64,000 bases of DNA, from contig CANLWN010000008.1 in NCBI GenBank assembly GCA_947494825.1, positions 1-64,000 on the forward strand, written 5' to 3'. Of the stretch, positions 34,771 to 43,988 are shown piece after piece; within the stretch, counting starts at the first letter, position 1; the number at the start of each line of letters is the position of its first letter. Source of the DNA: an uncultured Flavobacteriaceae bacterium. GTDB taxonomy: Bacteria; Bacteroidota; Bacteroidia; Flavobacteriales; Flavobacteriaceae. Under the pieces are notes generated by a model that saw nothing but the letters and a program-made list of their open reading frames with translations, was not told where the DNA came from and made no database searches. A program made the position numbers and the translations under genes.

Positions 34771-36252
34771 ATGAAAGAGCTTAAAAAGTATTTTTTGCTG
34801 TTTTTGGGCATGGCCACTATTTTGACCGCCTGTAGCAGCGATGATGGTATTGAGAATCCCACCGAACCACCCAATCCGACCAGCGTAGATGTAACCGTAC
34901 AAAACTTTATGTGGCAAGCCATGAACCTATGGTACTTTTGGCAAGGGGAGGTTCCCAATTTGGCCGATAACCGATTTGCCACCGATGCGGAATACACAGA
35001 ATATCTACAGGGGTTTTCCAATCCCGAGAGCTTTTATTTCAATGAACTTTTGTTTTCGGAAGATCGGTTTAGCTTTTTAAATGAGGATTATCGAGTACTG
35101 GTACAAAACTTTGCCGGAGTCTCCAAAAGCAATGGCCTGGAGTTTGGTCTGGTAAAATTTGCGGACAGTGAGGATGTCTTTGGATATGTGCAATATATCA
35201 TTCCCAATTCCGATGCCGCTTCCAAACCCATAGCACGGGGGGATATCTTTATCGGGGTCGATGGGCAACAGCTCACCACCAGTAATTTCTCGGATCTTTT
35301 GTTCGGGGATAACGATACCTACATCCTGAATATGGCCGATATTGATGCCGGAACCGTTACCGCCAACAATATTGAAGTAAGCCTTACCAAACAGGAAGGC
35401 TTAGTGGAAAACCCTGTTTTTATCACTGATTCCTTTGAAATCAACGGAAATAAAATTGGGTATTTGATGTACAATCGCTTTACCAACGAATTCGATGAAG
35501 ATCTTAATGATGCTTTCGGAACACTGAAGACCGCAGGAGTTACGGATTTGGTCCTCGATTTTAGATACAACCCCGGTGGGTCGGTGAACACCTCCCGCCT
35601 ACTGTCCAGTATGATCTATGGAACCAATACCAGTGACCTGTATATTCGTCAGCGTTGGAACGATAAAATTCAAGCCCAATTGAGCTCCGAACAACTCGAA
35701 GATTTCTTTGCGGCCACCACAGGCGCAGGAACACCCATCAATACCTTAAACCTTTCCAAGGTTTATATCCTGGTAACCAATGGGTCCGCTTCCTCCAGTG
35801 AACTGGTCATAAACGGACTGAACCCCTATATTGATGTAGTACTCATCGGGGAGACAACTAGGGGTAAAAATGAATTTTCCATTACCATGGTAGACGACTC
35901 GGCCAATAATTTTATCTACTCGGATACTAGGGAAGGTGCCATCAATCCCGATAATGATTGGGCCATACAGCCCTTGGTGGGCAGGAATGAAAATTCGGCC
36001 GGCTTTTTTGATTATACCTCAGGATTTACCCCGGATATCGTGTTGGAGGAAGACTTGGCCAACCTGGGAGTGCTGGGTGATGTAAACGAGCCTTTACTTG
36101 CCAGGGCCATCCAGGAAATTACGGGAGTGACCACCAAAAGGGATTTTACGGTGCAACTACCGGCCAAAATGATGACATTCTCAAAAATGTATTCCCCGCT
36201 TAAGGATAATATGTTCTTGGACAAGGACATACGGTTGGAGGTGCAGCAGTAA
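34771..36252 (+). CDS. S41 family (C-terminal processing) peptidase, lipoprotein
   Basis: A 493-residue lipoprotein (lipobox ending LTAC, Cys21) with a PDZ-like segment (ARGDIFIGVDGQQLTTSNF) and a tail-specific protease core: KIGYLMYNRF, VTDLVLDFRYNPGGSV, the serine motif NGSASSSELVINGL and the lysine in IGETTRGKNEFS. These form the Ser-Lys dyad of S41 peptidases, which cut proteins in the periplasm. It faces away from the sigma operon; regulation by that sigma factor is possible but not shown. A terminator follows. Confidence 0.92.
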   Translation: MKELKKYFLLFLGMATILTACSSDDGIENPTEPPNPTSVDVTVQNFMWQAMNLWYFWQGEVPNLADNRFATDAEYTEYLQGFSNPESFYFNELLFSEDRFSFLNEDYRVLVQNFAGVSKSNGLEFGLVKFADSEDVFGYVQYIIPNSDAASKPIARGDIFIGVDGQQLTTSNFSDLLFGDNDTYILNMADIDAGTVTANNIEVSLTKQEGLVENPVFITDSFEINGNKIGYLMYNRFTNEFDEDLNDAFGTLKTAGVTDLVLDFRYNPGGSVNTSRLLSSMIYGTNTSDLYIRQRWNDKIQAQLSSEQLEDFFAATTGAGTPINTLNLSKVYILVTNGSASSSELVINGLNPYIDVVLIGETTRGKNEFSITMVDDSANNFIYSDTREGAINPDNDWAIQPLVGRNENSAGFFDYTSGFTPDIVLEEDLANLGVLGDVNEPLLARAIQEITGVTTKRDFTVQLPAKMMTFSKMYSPLKDNMFLDKDIRLEVQQ

Positions 36253-36277
36253 AAGTGGAAATGAAGTAATATACAAA

Positions 36278-36306
36278 GGCCCTGACAAATATCAGGGTCT
36301 TTTTTA
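36278..36306 (+). terminator. Intrinsic terminator after the S41 peptidase
   Basis: GGCCCTGA and TCAGGGTC arms close a six-base loop, followed by six T. Confidence 0.8.
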
Positions 36307-36310
36307 GTGC

Positions 36311-37249
36311 TTAGTGTAGTCTGCTAGCTTGTTCCAAGCGCTTATATTTTTTGCGCAAAGGTCCTGGGACCGACATCACTTCAGGATGGAAAAGCCCAGC
36401 GAGCAATTCAATGCCACGTGTCAGGGTCTCTGCCGAGGACTGGGTGAACAGCTCAAAATCGGCCATAAAAACTTGTCCGTCCCGTACTGCCTTAATATTT
36501 TCCCAGCCAACTTTTGCTGTAAGCAGATGTATTTCCTCCTTAGTACGTTCCGTAGTAAAGCCACAAGGGGCTATGACCAGCACCTCTGGATCATACCTTA
36601 CCATCTTCTCCCAAGAAGTAACAATACTGTCCCCGGATGGATTGGAAAGCATATCAACACCCCCGGCATAGGCAATCTGATGGGGTATCCAATGCCCACA
36701 GTTGTATAAGGGGTCTATCCATTCCAAAAGCATTACCCTTTTGGGCAATACCCTATGGGCCCTTAGGCCATCTATGACGACATCAATCCTTCTTTGAAGT
36801 CCCTCCAAATAGGTGTACGCCTTTTCCTCCTTCCCCAGTGCCGCCGCAATGGTTATGGCCGTATTGAAGACATCGGACAAGGATTCCGGACTTATGGAGA
36901 TCAGTTCCGGTTGCTTTTCCAACTTGGCGGCCGCAGCAAGGGTACAGGCCGTATCGATCTGGCAAACATCGCAAATGTCCTGGGTAAAAATAATATCGGG
37001 TGCAATCGCTTCCAAAAGCGGTTCATCTATATAATAGAGCTGCTTTCCTTGGTGTTTACTCGCCGAAAACAGGGCATCGATTTCCCGGCTGCTGTAATTT
37101 TTTCCCTCCAAAATACAGCGGACCACAGGAGGTTTCTCCCGCAATGCCACAGACGGACACTCAAAGGTAACCCCGTGCAAATGGTCCTGTAGTCCCATAT
37201 CGTACATCATCTGGGTAACTGCGGGCAAAAAGGAACAAACCTTGATCAT
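36311..37249 (-). CDS. BtuF-like cobalamin-binding protein without a signal peptide
   Basis: A 312-residue two-lobed binding protein of the TroA/BtuF superfamily: VCSFLPAVTQMMYDMGLQDHLHGVTFECP opening, then PDIIFTQDICDVCQID and EWIDPLYNCGHWIPHQIAYAGGVDMLSNPSG. The start at 37249 (MIKVCSF) gives a family-like N-terminus but no export signal, so the protein would remain in the cytoplasm. The longer frame to 37378 overlaps btuB and also lacks a signal. It follows btuB by 28 bases and shares its riboswitch. The role may be cytosolic B12 handling, which is inference. Confidence 0.85.
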   Translation of the reverse strand: MIKVCSFLPAVTQMMYDMGLQDHLHGVTFECPSVALREKPPVVRCILEGKNYSSREIDALFSASKHQGKQLYYIDEPLLEAIAPDIIFTQDICDVCQIDTACTLAAAAKLEKQPELISISPESLSDVFNTAITIAAALGKEEKAYTYLEGLQRRIDVVIDGLRAHRVLPKRVMLLEWIDPLYNCGHWIPHQIAYAGGVDMLSNPSGDSIVTSWEKMVRYDPEVLVIAPCGFTTERTKEEIHLLTAKVGWENIKAVRDGQVFMADFELFTQSSAETLTRGIELLAGLFHPEVMSVPGPLRKKYKRLEQASRLH

Positions 37250-37277
37250 AGTATCGTTTTTATGGCTAACGGCATGT

Positions 37278-39140
37278 TTACAAACGCAATTGCATCCCAA
37301 TTCGCAAGTTTCGCCCCCGGGTCGTAAAACCAATGACCTCGGTATAGGTTTCATTGAGCAAATTGCTGGCGTTGACAAAGAGTTTTAGCTTTTTATCGAG
37401 CAACTCATGGCTCAAATATACATCCACTAAGGAGAAAGCATCCAGTTCCACAGTGGTGAAGGTATTAAAATCCGTATCCGTTCGCTGTCCCGTAAGGGCG
37501 TAGCTAATGGACGCATTGGTTCCTTCGGTAATGGCATAGGCTAGGGAAGCATTTATTTTGTGCTTGGGAATACGGATGGCAGCGTCTCCTTTCCTCTCGG
37601 TAAAGGTGTAATTGGCGTTTAGCTGAAGTTCTTCCACTGGAGACCAATCCACTTCCACTTCCACCCCCTGGGCATCAATAGTGCCCTCCGCATTGATGCT
37701 CATGAAATTCTGATCAAAGGTGATAAAATTCTCTTCCTTCCGGTCAAAGTACAGCGCACTCACCCTAAAACCGTTGGTACAGGCATATTCCAAGCCGCCT
37801 TCGATCGTACGGTTTTCTTCAGGTTCCAAATTGGGATTGGCCCCAAAATCCCCAAACAATTGAATCAAAGAGGGCGTAATATAGGAAGTGGCATAGGACC
37901 CAAGGAGTTTAAAATATCCCTTATTGGTCTTAAAACGATACGAAGGGTTTATATGGTATACCAAGTGCGTTCCATATTCCGAATGATTGTTTACGCGAAG
38001 GCCTGTGTTGATGTTTAGGCCAAAAGGGGAAACATAGACCACATTGGCATAGGGGTCCACCAGGGTAAACTCGGCATCGGCTCCAAACGTGGCTCGATCC
38101 TTTAGATAATTTACACCAAGAATTGTATAAAATCGTTCGTTGAAATTGTATTTGTTGTACACGTCCACCACGTAGTTGTCCCCTTCAAAACTACTGGGAA
38201 ATGCACTGACACTTTCCGAAGTATAGTCGGTGTAGGCCCCATTGAGGTTTACGGAACCACCTTCATAGGAAAAAACCGAGGAAACCCCGAGCCGTTCCTG
38301 CTCGCTGGTAAACGAATACGGTGCATCTACAAAGCCGAACGATTCGTCAAATTGGGAATTCAATTTGGTCTGGTTGCCATATAGACCGATGGTAAAAGCA
38401 TCGCTGACGCGATAGCCTAGTTTGACATCCGTGCTGTAATTGGAGAAATCGTCCTTTTCGTCTCCAGGGGTTACCAAGGCCGATAGGCCATCCGAAAAGC
38501 GATGGGAAAAGCCTGCGACATAGGTAAAACGTGACAAGGTACCATTGACCAGCACACTGTTTGAAAATTCCGAGATATTATAATTTTGATCGGCTGCGGT
38601 TTGTTGCGTACCCAAACTCGATCGAAAGGTTCCTGAAACAGGTTCTCCGGACGCTTTCTTCGTCACAATGTTGATTACGGCTGTGGCCGCGTTGGTCCCA
38701 TATAAGGTACTGGCAGCACCCTTGATAATTTCGATGGATTCAATATTGGCCGGGGAAAGCAATCTCATATCGTATTCCTGGGAAAAGGAGGAGGGGTCTG
38801 AAATCCGTACACCGTCCAGAAGGATCAATACCTGACGTCCCCTGCCGCCCCGGGCAAAAACGCCCAGTACCGTTCCGTCTCGGCCCCGGCTCCCGGTAAT
38901 CTCCAGGCCACTTTTGTTGTTGATAATCTCTGCAAGGGTCTTGCCCTGGTTCTTCGCCAATTCATCGGCACCGATTTTGATGACCGTTTTACCCGAATTT
39001 TCTCTTTTTAAAGGGAAACGGGAATCACTTACCACCACTTCGTCCAATTTTTGAAGTCGCGTAGAATCGTTTTGTTGCTGTGCGGCAACTCCCGTGCACG
39101 CCATTACGGCGGTACAAAGGCCAAAAAGTCTTTTGTTCAT
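37278..39140 (-). CDS. btuB: TonB-dependent vitamin B12 receptor
   Basis: A 620-residue outer-membrane receptor with a signal peptide (residues 1-20), a plug domain (LDEVVVSDSRFPLKRENSGKTVIKI, then VLILLDGVRISDPSSF and IEIIKGAASTLYGTNAATAVINIVTKK) and a 22-strand-type barrel ending in RIGMQLRL. The B12 riboswitch directly upstream and the BtuF-like gene downstream identify the substrate as a corrinoid. Size matches E. coli BtuB (about 614 residues). Confidence 0.93.
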   Translation of the reverse strand: MNKRLFGLCTAVMACTGVAAQQQNDSTRLQKLDEVVVSDSRFPLKRENSGKTVIKIGADELAKNQGKTLAEIINNKSGLEITGSRGRDGTVLGVFARGGRGRQVLILLDGVRISDPSSFSQEYDMRLLSPANIESIEIIKGAASTLYGTNAATAVINIVTKKASGEPVSGTFRSSLGTQQTAADQNYNISEFSNSVLVNGTLSRFTYVAGFSHRFSDGLSALVTPGDEKDDFSNYSTDVKLGYRVSDAFTIGLYGNQTKLNSQFDESFGFVDAPYSFTSEQERLGVSSVFSYEGGSVNLNGAYTDYTSESVSAFPSSFEGDNYVVDVYNKYNFNERFYTILGVNYLKDRATFGADAEFTLVDPYANVVYVSPFGLNINTGLRVNNHSEYGTHLVYHINPSYRFKTNKGYFKLLGSYATSYITPSLIQLFGDFGANPNLEPEENRTIEGGLEYACTNGFRVSALYFDRKEENFITFDQNFMSINAEGTIDAQGVEVEVDWSPVEELQLNANYTFTERKGDAAIRIPKHKINASLAYAITEGTNASISYALTGQRTDTDFNTFTTVELDAFSLVDVYLSHELLDKKLKLFVNASNLLNETYTEVIGFTTRGRNLRIGMQLRL

Positions 39141-39221
39141 TTCGTTTAATCGAATAAACGGGAGGTTAGTATGTCTGTACCCATACGCAAACTTTTATCC
39201 CGAAAGTTTAACATTATTGTT

Positions 39222-39424
39222 TTGAATTGGGCAGGTCTCCTGACTTGCGTCTTGCTACGTACCTTCCCACCGGGACCAAAAATGGTTTTACACCGGCAGT
39301 GGTTTTGAAGATGTAGCAAGCATCCCTAAAGGGACTTAGCTTACAGTTGCGGGAACAGTTCCGGATTTGCACCGGATTCCCTTTTAATCATATCCATGAA
39401 TTGTACGGATACGAACCTAAATTC
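39222..39424 (-). ncRNA. Cobalamin (B12) riboswitch
   Basis: On the minus strand the region contains GGGAATCCGGTGCAAATCC and then CCCGCAACTGTAAGC at its 5' side (about 39330-39385), and the B12 box AGTCAGGAGACCTGCC at 39230-39245. The closing stem can be GAATT (about 39420-39424) with AATTC (39222-39226). It lies 82 bases before btuB. The leader downstream holds a hairpin AAACTTT / AAAGTTT (39189-39209) that may be part of the expression platform. Confidence 0.9.
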
Positions 39425-39454
39425 GATGCGAAGGTAAACATTTTGTTTAATCTT

Positions 39455-39484
39455 TTTGGCAGAATTTAAATAATGCTACTTTTG
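39455..39484 (+). promoter_or_regulatory. Promoter of the btuF-btuC-btuD operon
   Basis: TTTG (39455-39458) and TACTTTTG (39477-39484) are separated by 18 bases. The expected start point falls a few bases before the TTG start codon at 39505. The riboswitch is on the other strand, so this operon is not controlled by it. Confidence 0.65.
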
Positions 39485-39504
39485 AACGGTAAACAGAACG
39501 GGCC

Positions 39505-40650
39505 TTGAAAAACACCTCCATCTTACTTTTTCTTTTTATCCTTTTTGCCTGTAAGCAGGAAAAAAAAGAGGGCTTCCCTGTGGTGGAAGAATCCCGAAGT
39601 GTCAGCATTACCCATGCAAAAGGTTTCCGCATAGAGCACTCGGGTACGGGCCTAACGCTTATCAAAATCACCTCGCCATGGCCCAATTCGGAAACGGCCT
39701 TTACCTATGCCTTGGTACCCAAGGAAAAAATGGCATCCATTTCCCTCAGCAGGGATGCCTATGACGCCATCGTCGCAGTTCCAGTGGAACATATCGTGGT
39801 CACTTCCACGACCCATATTCCAGCGCTGGAGGCGCTTGGGGTAGCGGACCGTTTGGTGGGCTTTCCCCAAACGGATTTTATTTCATCTGACTATACCAGG
39901 AAGCGCATCGATCAGGGCAAGGTACAGGAACTGGGCAGTAATGAAAATATAAACACAGAACGGGTAATCGCCCTAAATCCCGAGGTGGTCGTAGGTTTTG
40001 GAATCAACAACAAAAACAATGCGTATACCACCCTGAAAAAATCCAGGGTTCCCGTGGTCTACAATGGGGATTGGACCGAGGAAACTCCTTTGGGCAAGGC
40101 CGAGTGGGTCAAATTTTTTGCGCCCTTTTTCGGGTTGGAGAAAGAAGCCGATAGTATTTTCGGGCAGATTGAAAGCGCCTATAACGATGCCAAAAGCCTA
40201 GGAAAAAAGGCCGGAGAAAAACCTACGGTCCTAACGGGCGGATTGTTCAAGGATGTTTGGTACGTTGCCGGTGGTAAAAGTTGGATGGCCCGCTTTTTGG
40301 AAGATGCGCATACCCAATATTTGTGGAATGAAAACCAGGAGACCGGAAGCCTATCCCTAAGCCTGGAAAGTGTCCTTGATCGGGCAAGCGAGGCAGAATT
40401 TTGGTTAAATCCCTCCATGCTTACCAGCTATGACGCCATGAACGAGGCCAACAAGCATTATCAGGAGTTTGGAGCCTTTAAGAACAAAAAAGTGTATTCC
40501 AATACGATTGCAAAAGGCGCTACCGGCGGCCTGCTCTTCTATGAACAGGCCCCCAACCGTCCCGACCTGGTTTTAAAGGACCTTATCCATATTTTTCATC
40601 CAGAACTGCTACCGGACCATGTCCCTGTTTTCTTTAAGCCCCTAAACTAA
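39505..40650 (+). CDS. btuF: BtuF-like ABC substrate-binding lipoprotein
   Basis: A 381-residue lipoprotein (lipobox LFAC, Cys16), unlike the signal-less paralogue at 36311. It shows the TroA/FecB-like fold: HIVVTSTTHIPALEALGVADRLVGFPQ, ERVIALNPEVVVGFGINNKN and GGLFKDVWYVAGGKSWMARFLEDA. It would carry a corrinoid or siderophore from the outer-membrane receptor to the BtuC permease. The start codon is TTG, supported by the signal peptide. The permease gene begins directly after its stop. Confidence 0.88.
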   Translation: MKNTSILLFLFILFACKQEKKEGFPVVEESRSVSITHAKGFRIEHSGTGLTLIKITSPWPNSETAFTYALVPKEKMASISLSRDAYDAIVAVPVEHIVVTSTTHIPALEALGVADRLVGFPQTDFISSDYTRKRIDQGKVQELGSNENINTERVIALNPEVVVGFGINNKNNAYTTLKKSRVPVVYNGDWTEETPLGKAEWVKFFAPFFGLEKEADSIFGQIESAYNDAKSLGKKAGEKPTVLTGGLFKDVWYVAGGKSWMARFLEDAHTQYLWNENQETGSLSLSLESVLDRASEAEFWLNPSMLTSYDAMNEANKHYQEFGAFKNKKVYSNTIAKGATGGLLFYEQAPNRPDLVLKDLIHIFHPELLPDHVPVFFKPLN

Positions 40651-41682
40651 GTGTCGACCTCAAAAACATATCGTTCCTCTTTTCTTGTTTTGACCCTTGT
40701 ACTACTGGGTTGCCTGGGTCTCAATGTTAGTTTGGGGTCTGTGTCCATTCCGTTGAAGGATACGTTCAACGCCATTGTAGGCGGCAAGGTATCCCAGGAT
40801 TCCTGGAGTTACATCATATGGAACTATAGGATGCCCAAGGCGTTTACCACAATTCTGGTGGGGAGCGGGCTGTCCCTTAGCGGCTTGCTCATGCAGACCT
40901 TGTTTCGCAACCCTTTGGCCGGTCCCTTTGTTTTGGGAATCAGTTCTGGCGCCAGTTTGGGCGCGGCATTGCTTATCATGGGGTCTTCCCTCCTTTCTGG
41001 CCTATTTTCCTTTGGAATCGTTAGTGATGTTTCCTTGGCCATAGCCGCCAGTATAGGTAGCTTTTTGGTGCTCTTGGCCGTTACCATTGTGGCTTCGCGA
41101 ATAAAGGACACCATGGCCCTGTTGATCATTGGTCTTATGTTTGGGAGCATCACGGCGGCCATTGTAAGCGTGCTGTCCTATTTTACGGATGCCACCAAGC
41201 TGCAGCAGTTTGTCTATTGGTCCTTTGGCAGTGTGGGCAACCTGTCGTGGCAGCAATTACTACTTCTGGCCATAATCATAATAATCGGACTGCTACTCAG
41301 TATCTTGTCCATGAAACCGCTGAACGCATTATTGCTGGGGGAAAATTATGCTAGAAGTTTGGGTGTGAACATCAAAAAATCACGACTGATCATCATCATC
41401 GCAACAGGCTTACTGGCTGGTGGTATTACAGCTTTTGCAGGCCCCATAGCCTTTATTGGCCTGGCTGTTCCACATCTGACCCGACAGATATTTGATACTA
41501 CCGATCACCGGGTGCTGATACCCGCGGTGTTGATCTACGGGGCCATTCTATTGCTACTCTGTGATATACTGGCCCAGTTACCTACATCGGCCTATATTCT
41601 ACCTATCAATGCCATTACCTCCATTATTGGGGCACCTGTGGTCATCTGGTTGTTGGTACGAAAAAAGAAAATGATATTTTAG
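40651..41682 (+). CDS. btuC: FecCD/BtuC-family ABC permease
   Basis: A 343-residue permease with about ten hydrophobic segments. Family marks include NYRMPKAFTTILVGSGLSLSGLLMQTLFRNPLAGPFVLGISSGASLGAALLI type text near residue 60-110, FAGPIAFIGLAVPHLTRQI and the ELP-type end LPINAITSIIGAPVVIWLLVRKK. It begins with GTG immediately after the btuF stop. B12 is the likely cargo by context; iron siderophore would be the alternative. One base separates its stop from an ATG that precedes the ATPase. Confidence 0.9.
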   Translation: MSTSKTYRSSFLVLTLVLLGCLGLNVSLGSVSIPLKDTFNAIVGGKVSQDSWSYIIWNYRMPKAFTTILVGSGLSLSGLLMQTLFRNPLAGPFVLGISSGASLGAALLIMGSSLLSGLFSFGIVSDVSLAIAASIGSFLVLLAVTIVASRIKDTMALLIIGLMFGSITAAIVSVLSYFTDATKLQQFVYWSFGSVGNLSWQQLLLLAIIIIIGLLLSILSMKPLNALLLGENYARSLGVNIKKSRLIIIIATGLLAGGITAFAGPIAFIGLAVPHLTRQIFDTTDHRVLIPAVLIYGAILLLLCDILAQLPTSAYILPINAITSIIGAPVVIWLLVRKKKMIF

Positions 41683-41683
41683 C

Positions 41684-42500
41684 ATGAACGCAAAGCACCT
41701 TATCCATTAGCACAAGCAACCCACATATCGCCCTGGAGGCCCGTGACCTAGGCATAGGATATAGCGCCAAGAAAGTACAAAACTACATTCTTAAGGGCAT
41801 CCGTTTTTCCATACTGCAAGGAGAACTTGCCGCCATAGTCGGCATCAATGGGGTAGGAAAATCCACCCTTTTGAGAACCCTGGGCCGGGTACAGCGCAAA
41901 TTGGCAGGAAGCATTTGGGTAAACAATATTCCTCTGGAGCACCATACCCCTTTGGAACTTGCATCCAAGATCAGCATTGTACTGACCGAGCCCATAGCGT
42001 CCAAAAATCTTACCGTAAGGGAATTGATCGCCTTGGGCAGGCAACCCTATACCAATTGGTTGGGGACCCTTTCCCCGGACGATGCGTCAAAAATTAAAAA
42101 TGCCATTGCCATGGTAGGCCTGGAAGCACTGCAATACAAAAAGTGCTACGAGCTTAGCGATGGGCAATTGCAGAAGGTAATGATTGCCAGGGCGCTGGCC
42201 CAGGACACCTCCCTGATATTGTTGGATGAGCCCACCACCCATTTGGACCTCTACCACAAGGTGCATATCTTAAAGTTATTGAAATCCATTGCGCACGAAA
42301 CGGGGAAAACCATTTTGTTCACCACTCATGAGATAGACATGGCCATACAACTGTGCGATAAAATGGTATTGTTGGATCAAAAAGGAAATACTTTTGGTAC
42401 CCCTGGGGAATTGATCCAACAAAAACACTTTGAAGGTCTGTTCCCTCCGGACACCATCCGATTTGACCCGGATACCGCCTCCTTCAAGGTGAACAAATAG
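41684..42500 (+). pseudogene. btuD: BtuD-like ABC transporter ATPase with an apparent frame disruption
   Basis: The ATPase domain is intact: Walker A GINGVGKSTLL, signature LSDGQLQKVMIARAL, Walker B ILLDEPTTHLDL and the switch His in FTTHEID. Its reading frame is open only from just after a stop at 41685-41687 and contains no ATG, GTG or TTG before the TTG at 41871, which lies inside Walker A. The natural start is ATG 41684, one base after the permease stop, but it reads MNAKHLIH and then stops at 41708-41710. A shift of one base within that stretch would join it to the ATPase frame. So the gene is frameshifted here, starts at a rare codon (ATT 41706 or CTG 41733), or the base sequence has an error. 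Confidence 0.75.
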
Positions 42501-42563
42501 CCTTCTTGTCGGGATCTTTTTTTAACGGCAAAGCTTTATCTTTACTCCAAAGACGTTGAACAC

Positions 42564-43895
42564 ATGAACGATTTGCTTGTTTATATTATCCTTGGAACAC
42601 TCTTTCTGGCCATTGGTTACTTTTTAGGCGCTTATATCCAGAATCTCAAGACAAAATCGAAGCAGAGTACACTTGTAGAACGGGAAAAACAACTGCAACA
42701 CCATGTAGCCGCATTGGAAGGAAAATTGGAAAACGCAACAGAGGAAAAGGGACAGTTGCGGACAGAAAAAGAGTTCCTTGGCAATAAAATTACCCGCTAC
42801 GAATCTGACCTGGAAAACCTACAACAAAAAAACGAGGAGCAAAAGGAGGAAGTGGAGCGTTTGCAGGAAAAATTTACCAAGGAATTTGAAAATTTGGCGA
42901 ACAAGATCCTCGACGAAAAAAGTACCAAGTTTACCGAACAAAATCAGAAGAACATTAAAAATATCCTGAATCCGCTCCAAGAAAAAATACAGTTGTTCGA
43001 GAAAAAAGTGGAAGAAAGCCAAAAAGAGAACATCAGCATTCATTCTGCCTTAAAGGAACAGCTGCTTCACCTGCAAAACCAAAACCTCAAGATTACCCAA
43101 GAAGCCGAAAATTTGACCAAGGCTTTAAAAGGAGATAGCAAAATGCAGGGAAATTGGGGAGAACTGGTGTTGGAGCGGGTTCTGGAAAAGTCAGGGCTGG
43201 AGAAAGACCGTGAATACTCCATACAGCAAAGCTTTACCTTGGACGACGGAACCCGCGTACTGCCCGATGTCATCATCCATCTGCCCGATGGTAAAAAAAT
43301 GATCGTCGATTCCAAAGTTTCACTGACAGATTACGAGCGCTATGTAAATGCCGAGGACGAAGAGCGGGAGAAATTTTTAAAGGACCATATCCATTCCCTG
43401 AGAAAACATGTGGATCAATTATCGGCCAAAAAATACGAAGACCTTTACGAAATGGAAAGTCCCGATTTTGTGCTGATGTTCGTACCCATAGAACCGGCTT
43501 TTGCCGTTGCGATCAACAATGACGCCAACCTTTATAATAAGGCTTTTGAGCAAAACATCGTAATCGTTACCCCGTCCACCCTTTTGGCCACGCTGCGGAC
43601 CATTGACAGCATGTGGAACAACGAGAAGCAGCAAAAGAACGCCATTGAAATTGCCCGACAGGCCGGTGCATTATATGATAAATTTGAAGGTTTTGTGTCC
43701 GATTTGACCAAGGTGGGCAAAAAAATGGATGAGGCCAAGACAGAATATAAGGGGGCCATGAACAAATTGGTAGAAGGCAGGGGCAACATCATAGTCAGCA
43801 TCGAAAAACTGAAGAAAATGGGCGCCAAGGCAAAGAAATCCATTCCGGAACCCATCCTTAAAAGGGCGGAAGAGGATGATTTTGATGAAGAGTAA
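42564..43895 (+). CDS. rmuC: DNA recombination protein RmuC
   Basis: A 443-residue protein with an N-terminal membrane segment (residues 4-24), a long coiled coil from about 35 to 180, and the RmuC nuclease-like domain with SKMQGNWGELVLERVLEKSGL, YSIQQSF, LPDVIIHLPDGKKMIVDSKVSLTDYERY and FVPIEPAFAVAI. E. coli RmuC limits DNA inversions at short repeats. Length is normal. It follows the BtuD-like gene by 63 bases. Confidence 0.93.
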   Translation: MNDLLVYIILGTLFLAIGYFLGAYIQNLKTKSKQSTLVEREKQLQHHVAALEGKLENATEEKGQLRTEKEFLGNKITRYESDLENLQQKNEEQKEEVERLQEKFTKEFENLANKILDEKSTKFTEQNQKNIKNILNPLQEKIQLFEKKVEESQKENISIHSALKEQLLHLQNQNLKITQEAENLTKALKGDSKMQGNWGELVLERVLEKSGLEKDREYSIQQSFTLDDGTRVLPDVIIHLPDGKKMIVDSKVSLTDYERYVNAEDEEREKFLKDHIHSLRKHVDQLSAKKYEDLYEMESPDFVLMFVPIEPAFAVAINNDANLYNKAFEQNIVIVTPSTLLATLRTIDSMWNNEKQQKNAIEIARQAGALYDKFEGFVSDLTKVGKKMDEAKTEYKGAMNKLVEGRGNIIVSIEKLKKMGAKAKKSIPEPILKRAEEDDFDEE

Positions 43896-43988
43896 AAAAA
43901 CAGTTGATGGGATATGGTTAACGGTTGTTGGTTGGATCGCAATCCGAAACGTATGTATCTCCATTGCTTAATTCCCAATCGCATATAA

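Noticed and set aside
37250-37378. N-terminal extension of the signal-less BtuF-like protein.
   Set aside because: It overlaps the btuB C-terminus in another frame, has many cysteines with no family match and gives no signal peptide.
41871-42500. BtuD-like gene starting at TTG 41871.
   Set aside because: This start lies inside Walker A and removes the ATP-binding loop and the first strand, although the coding match continues upstream.
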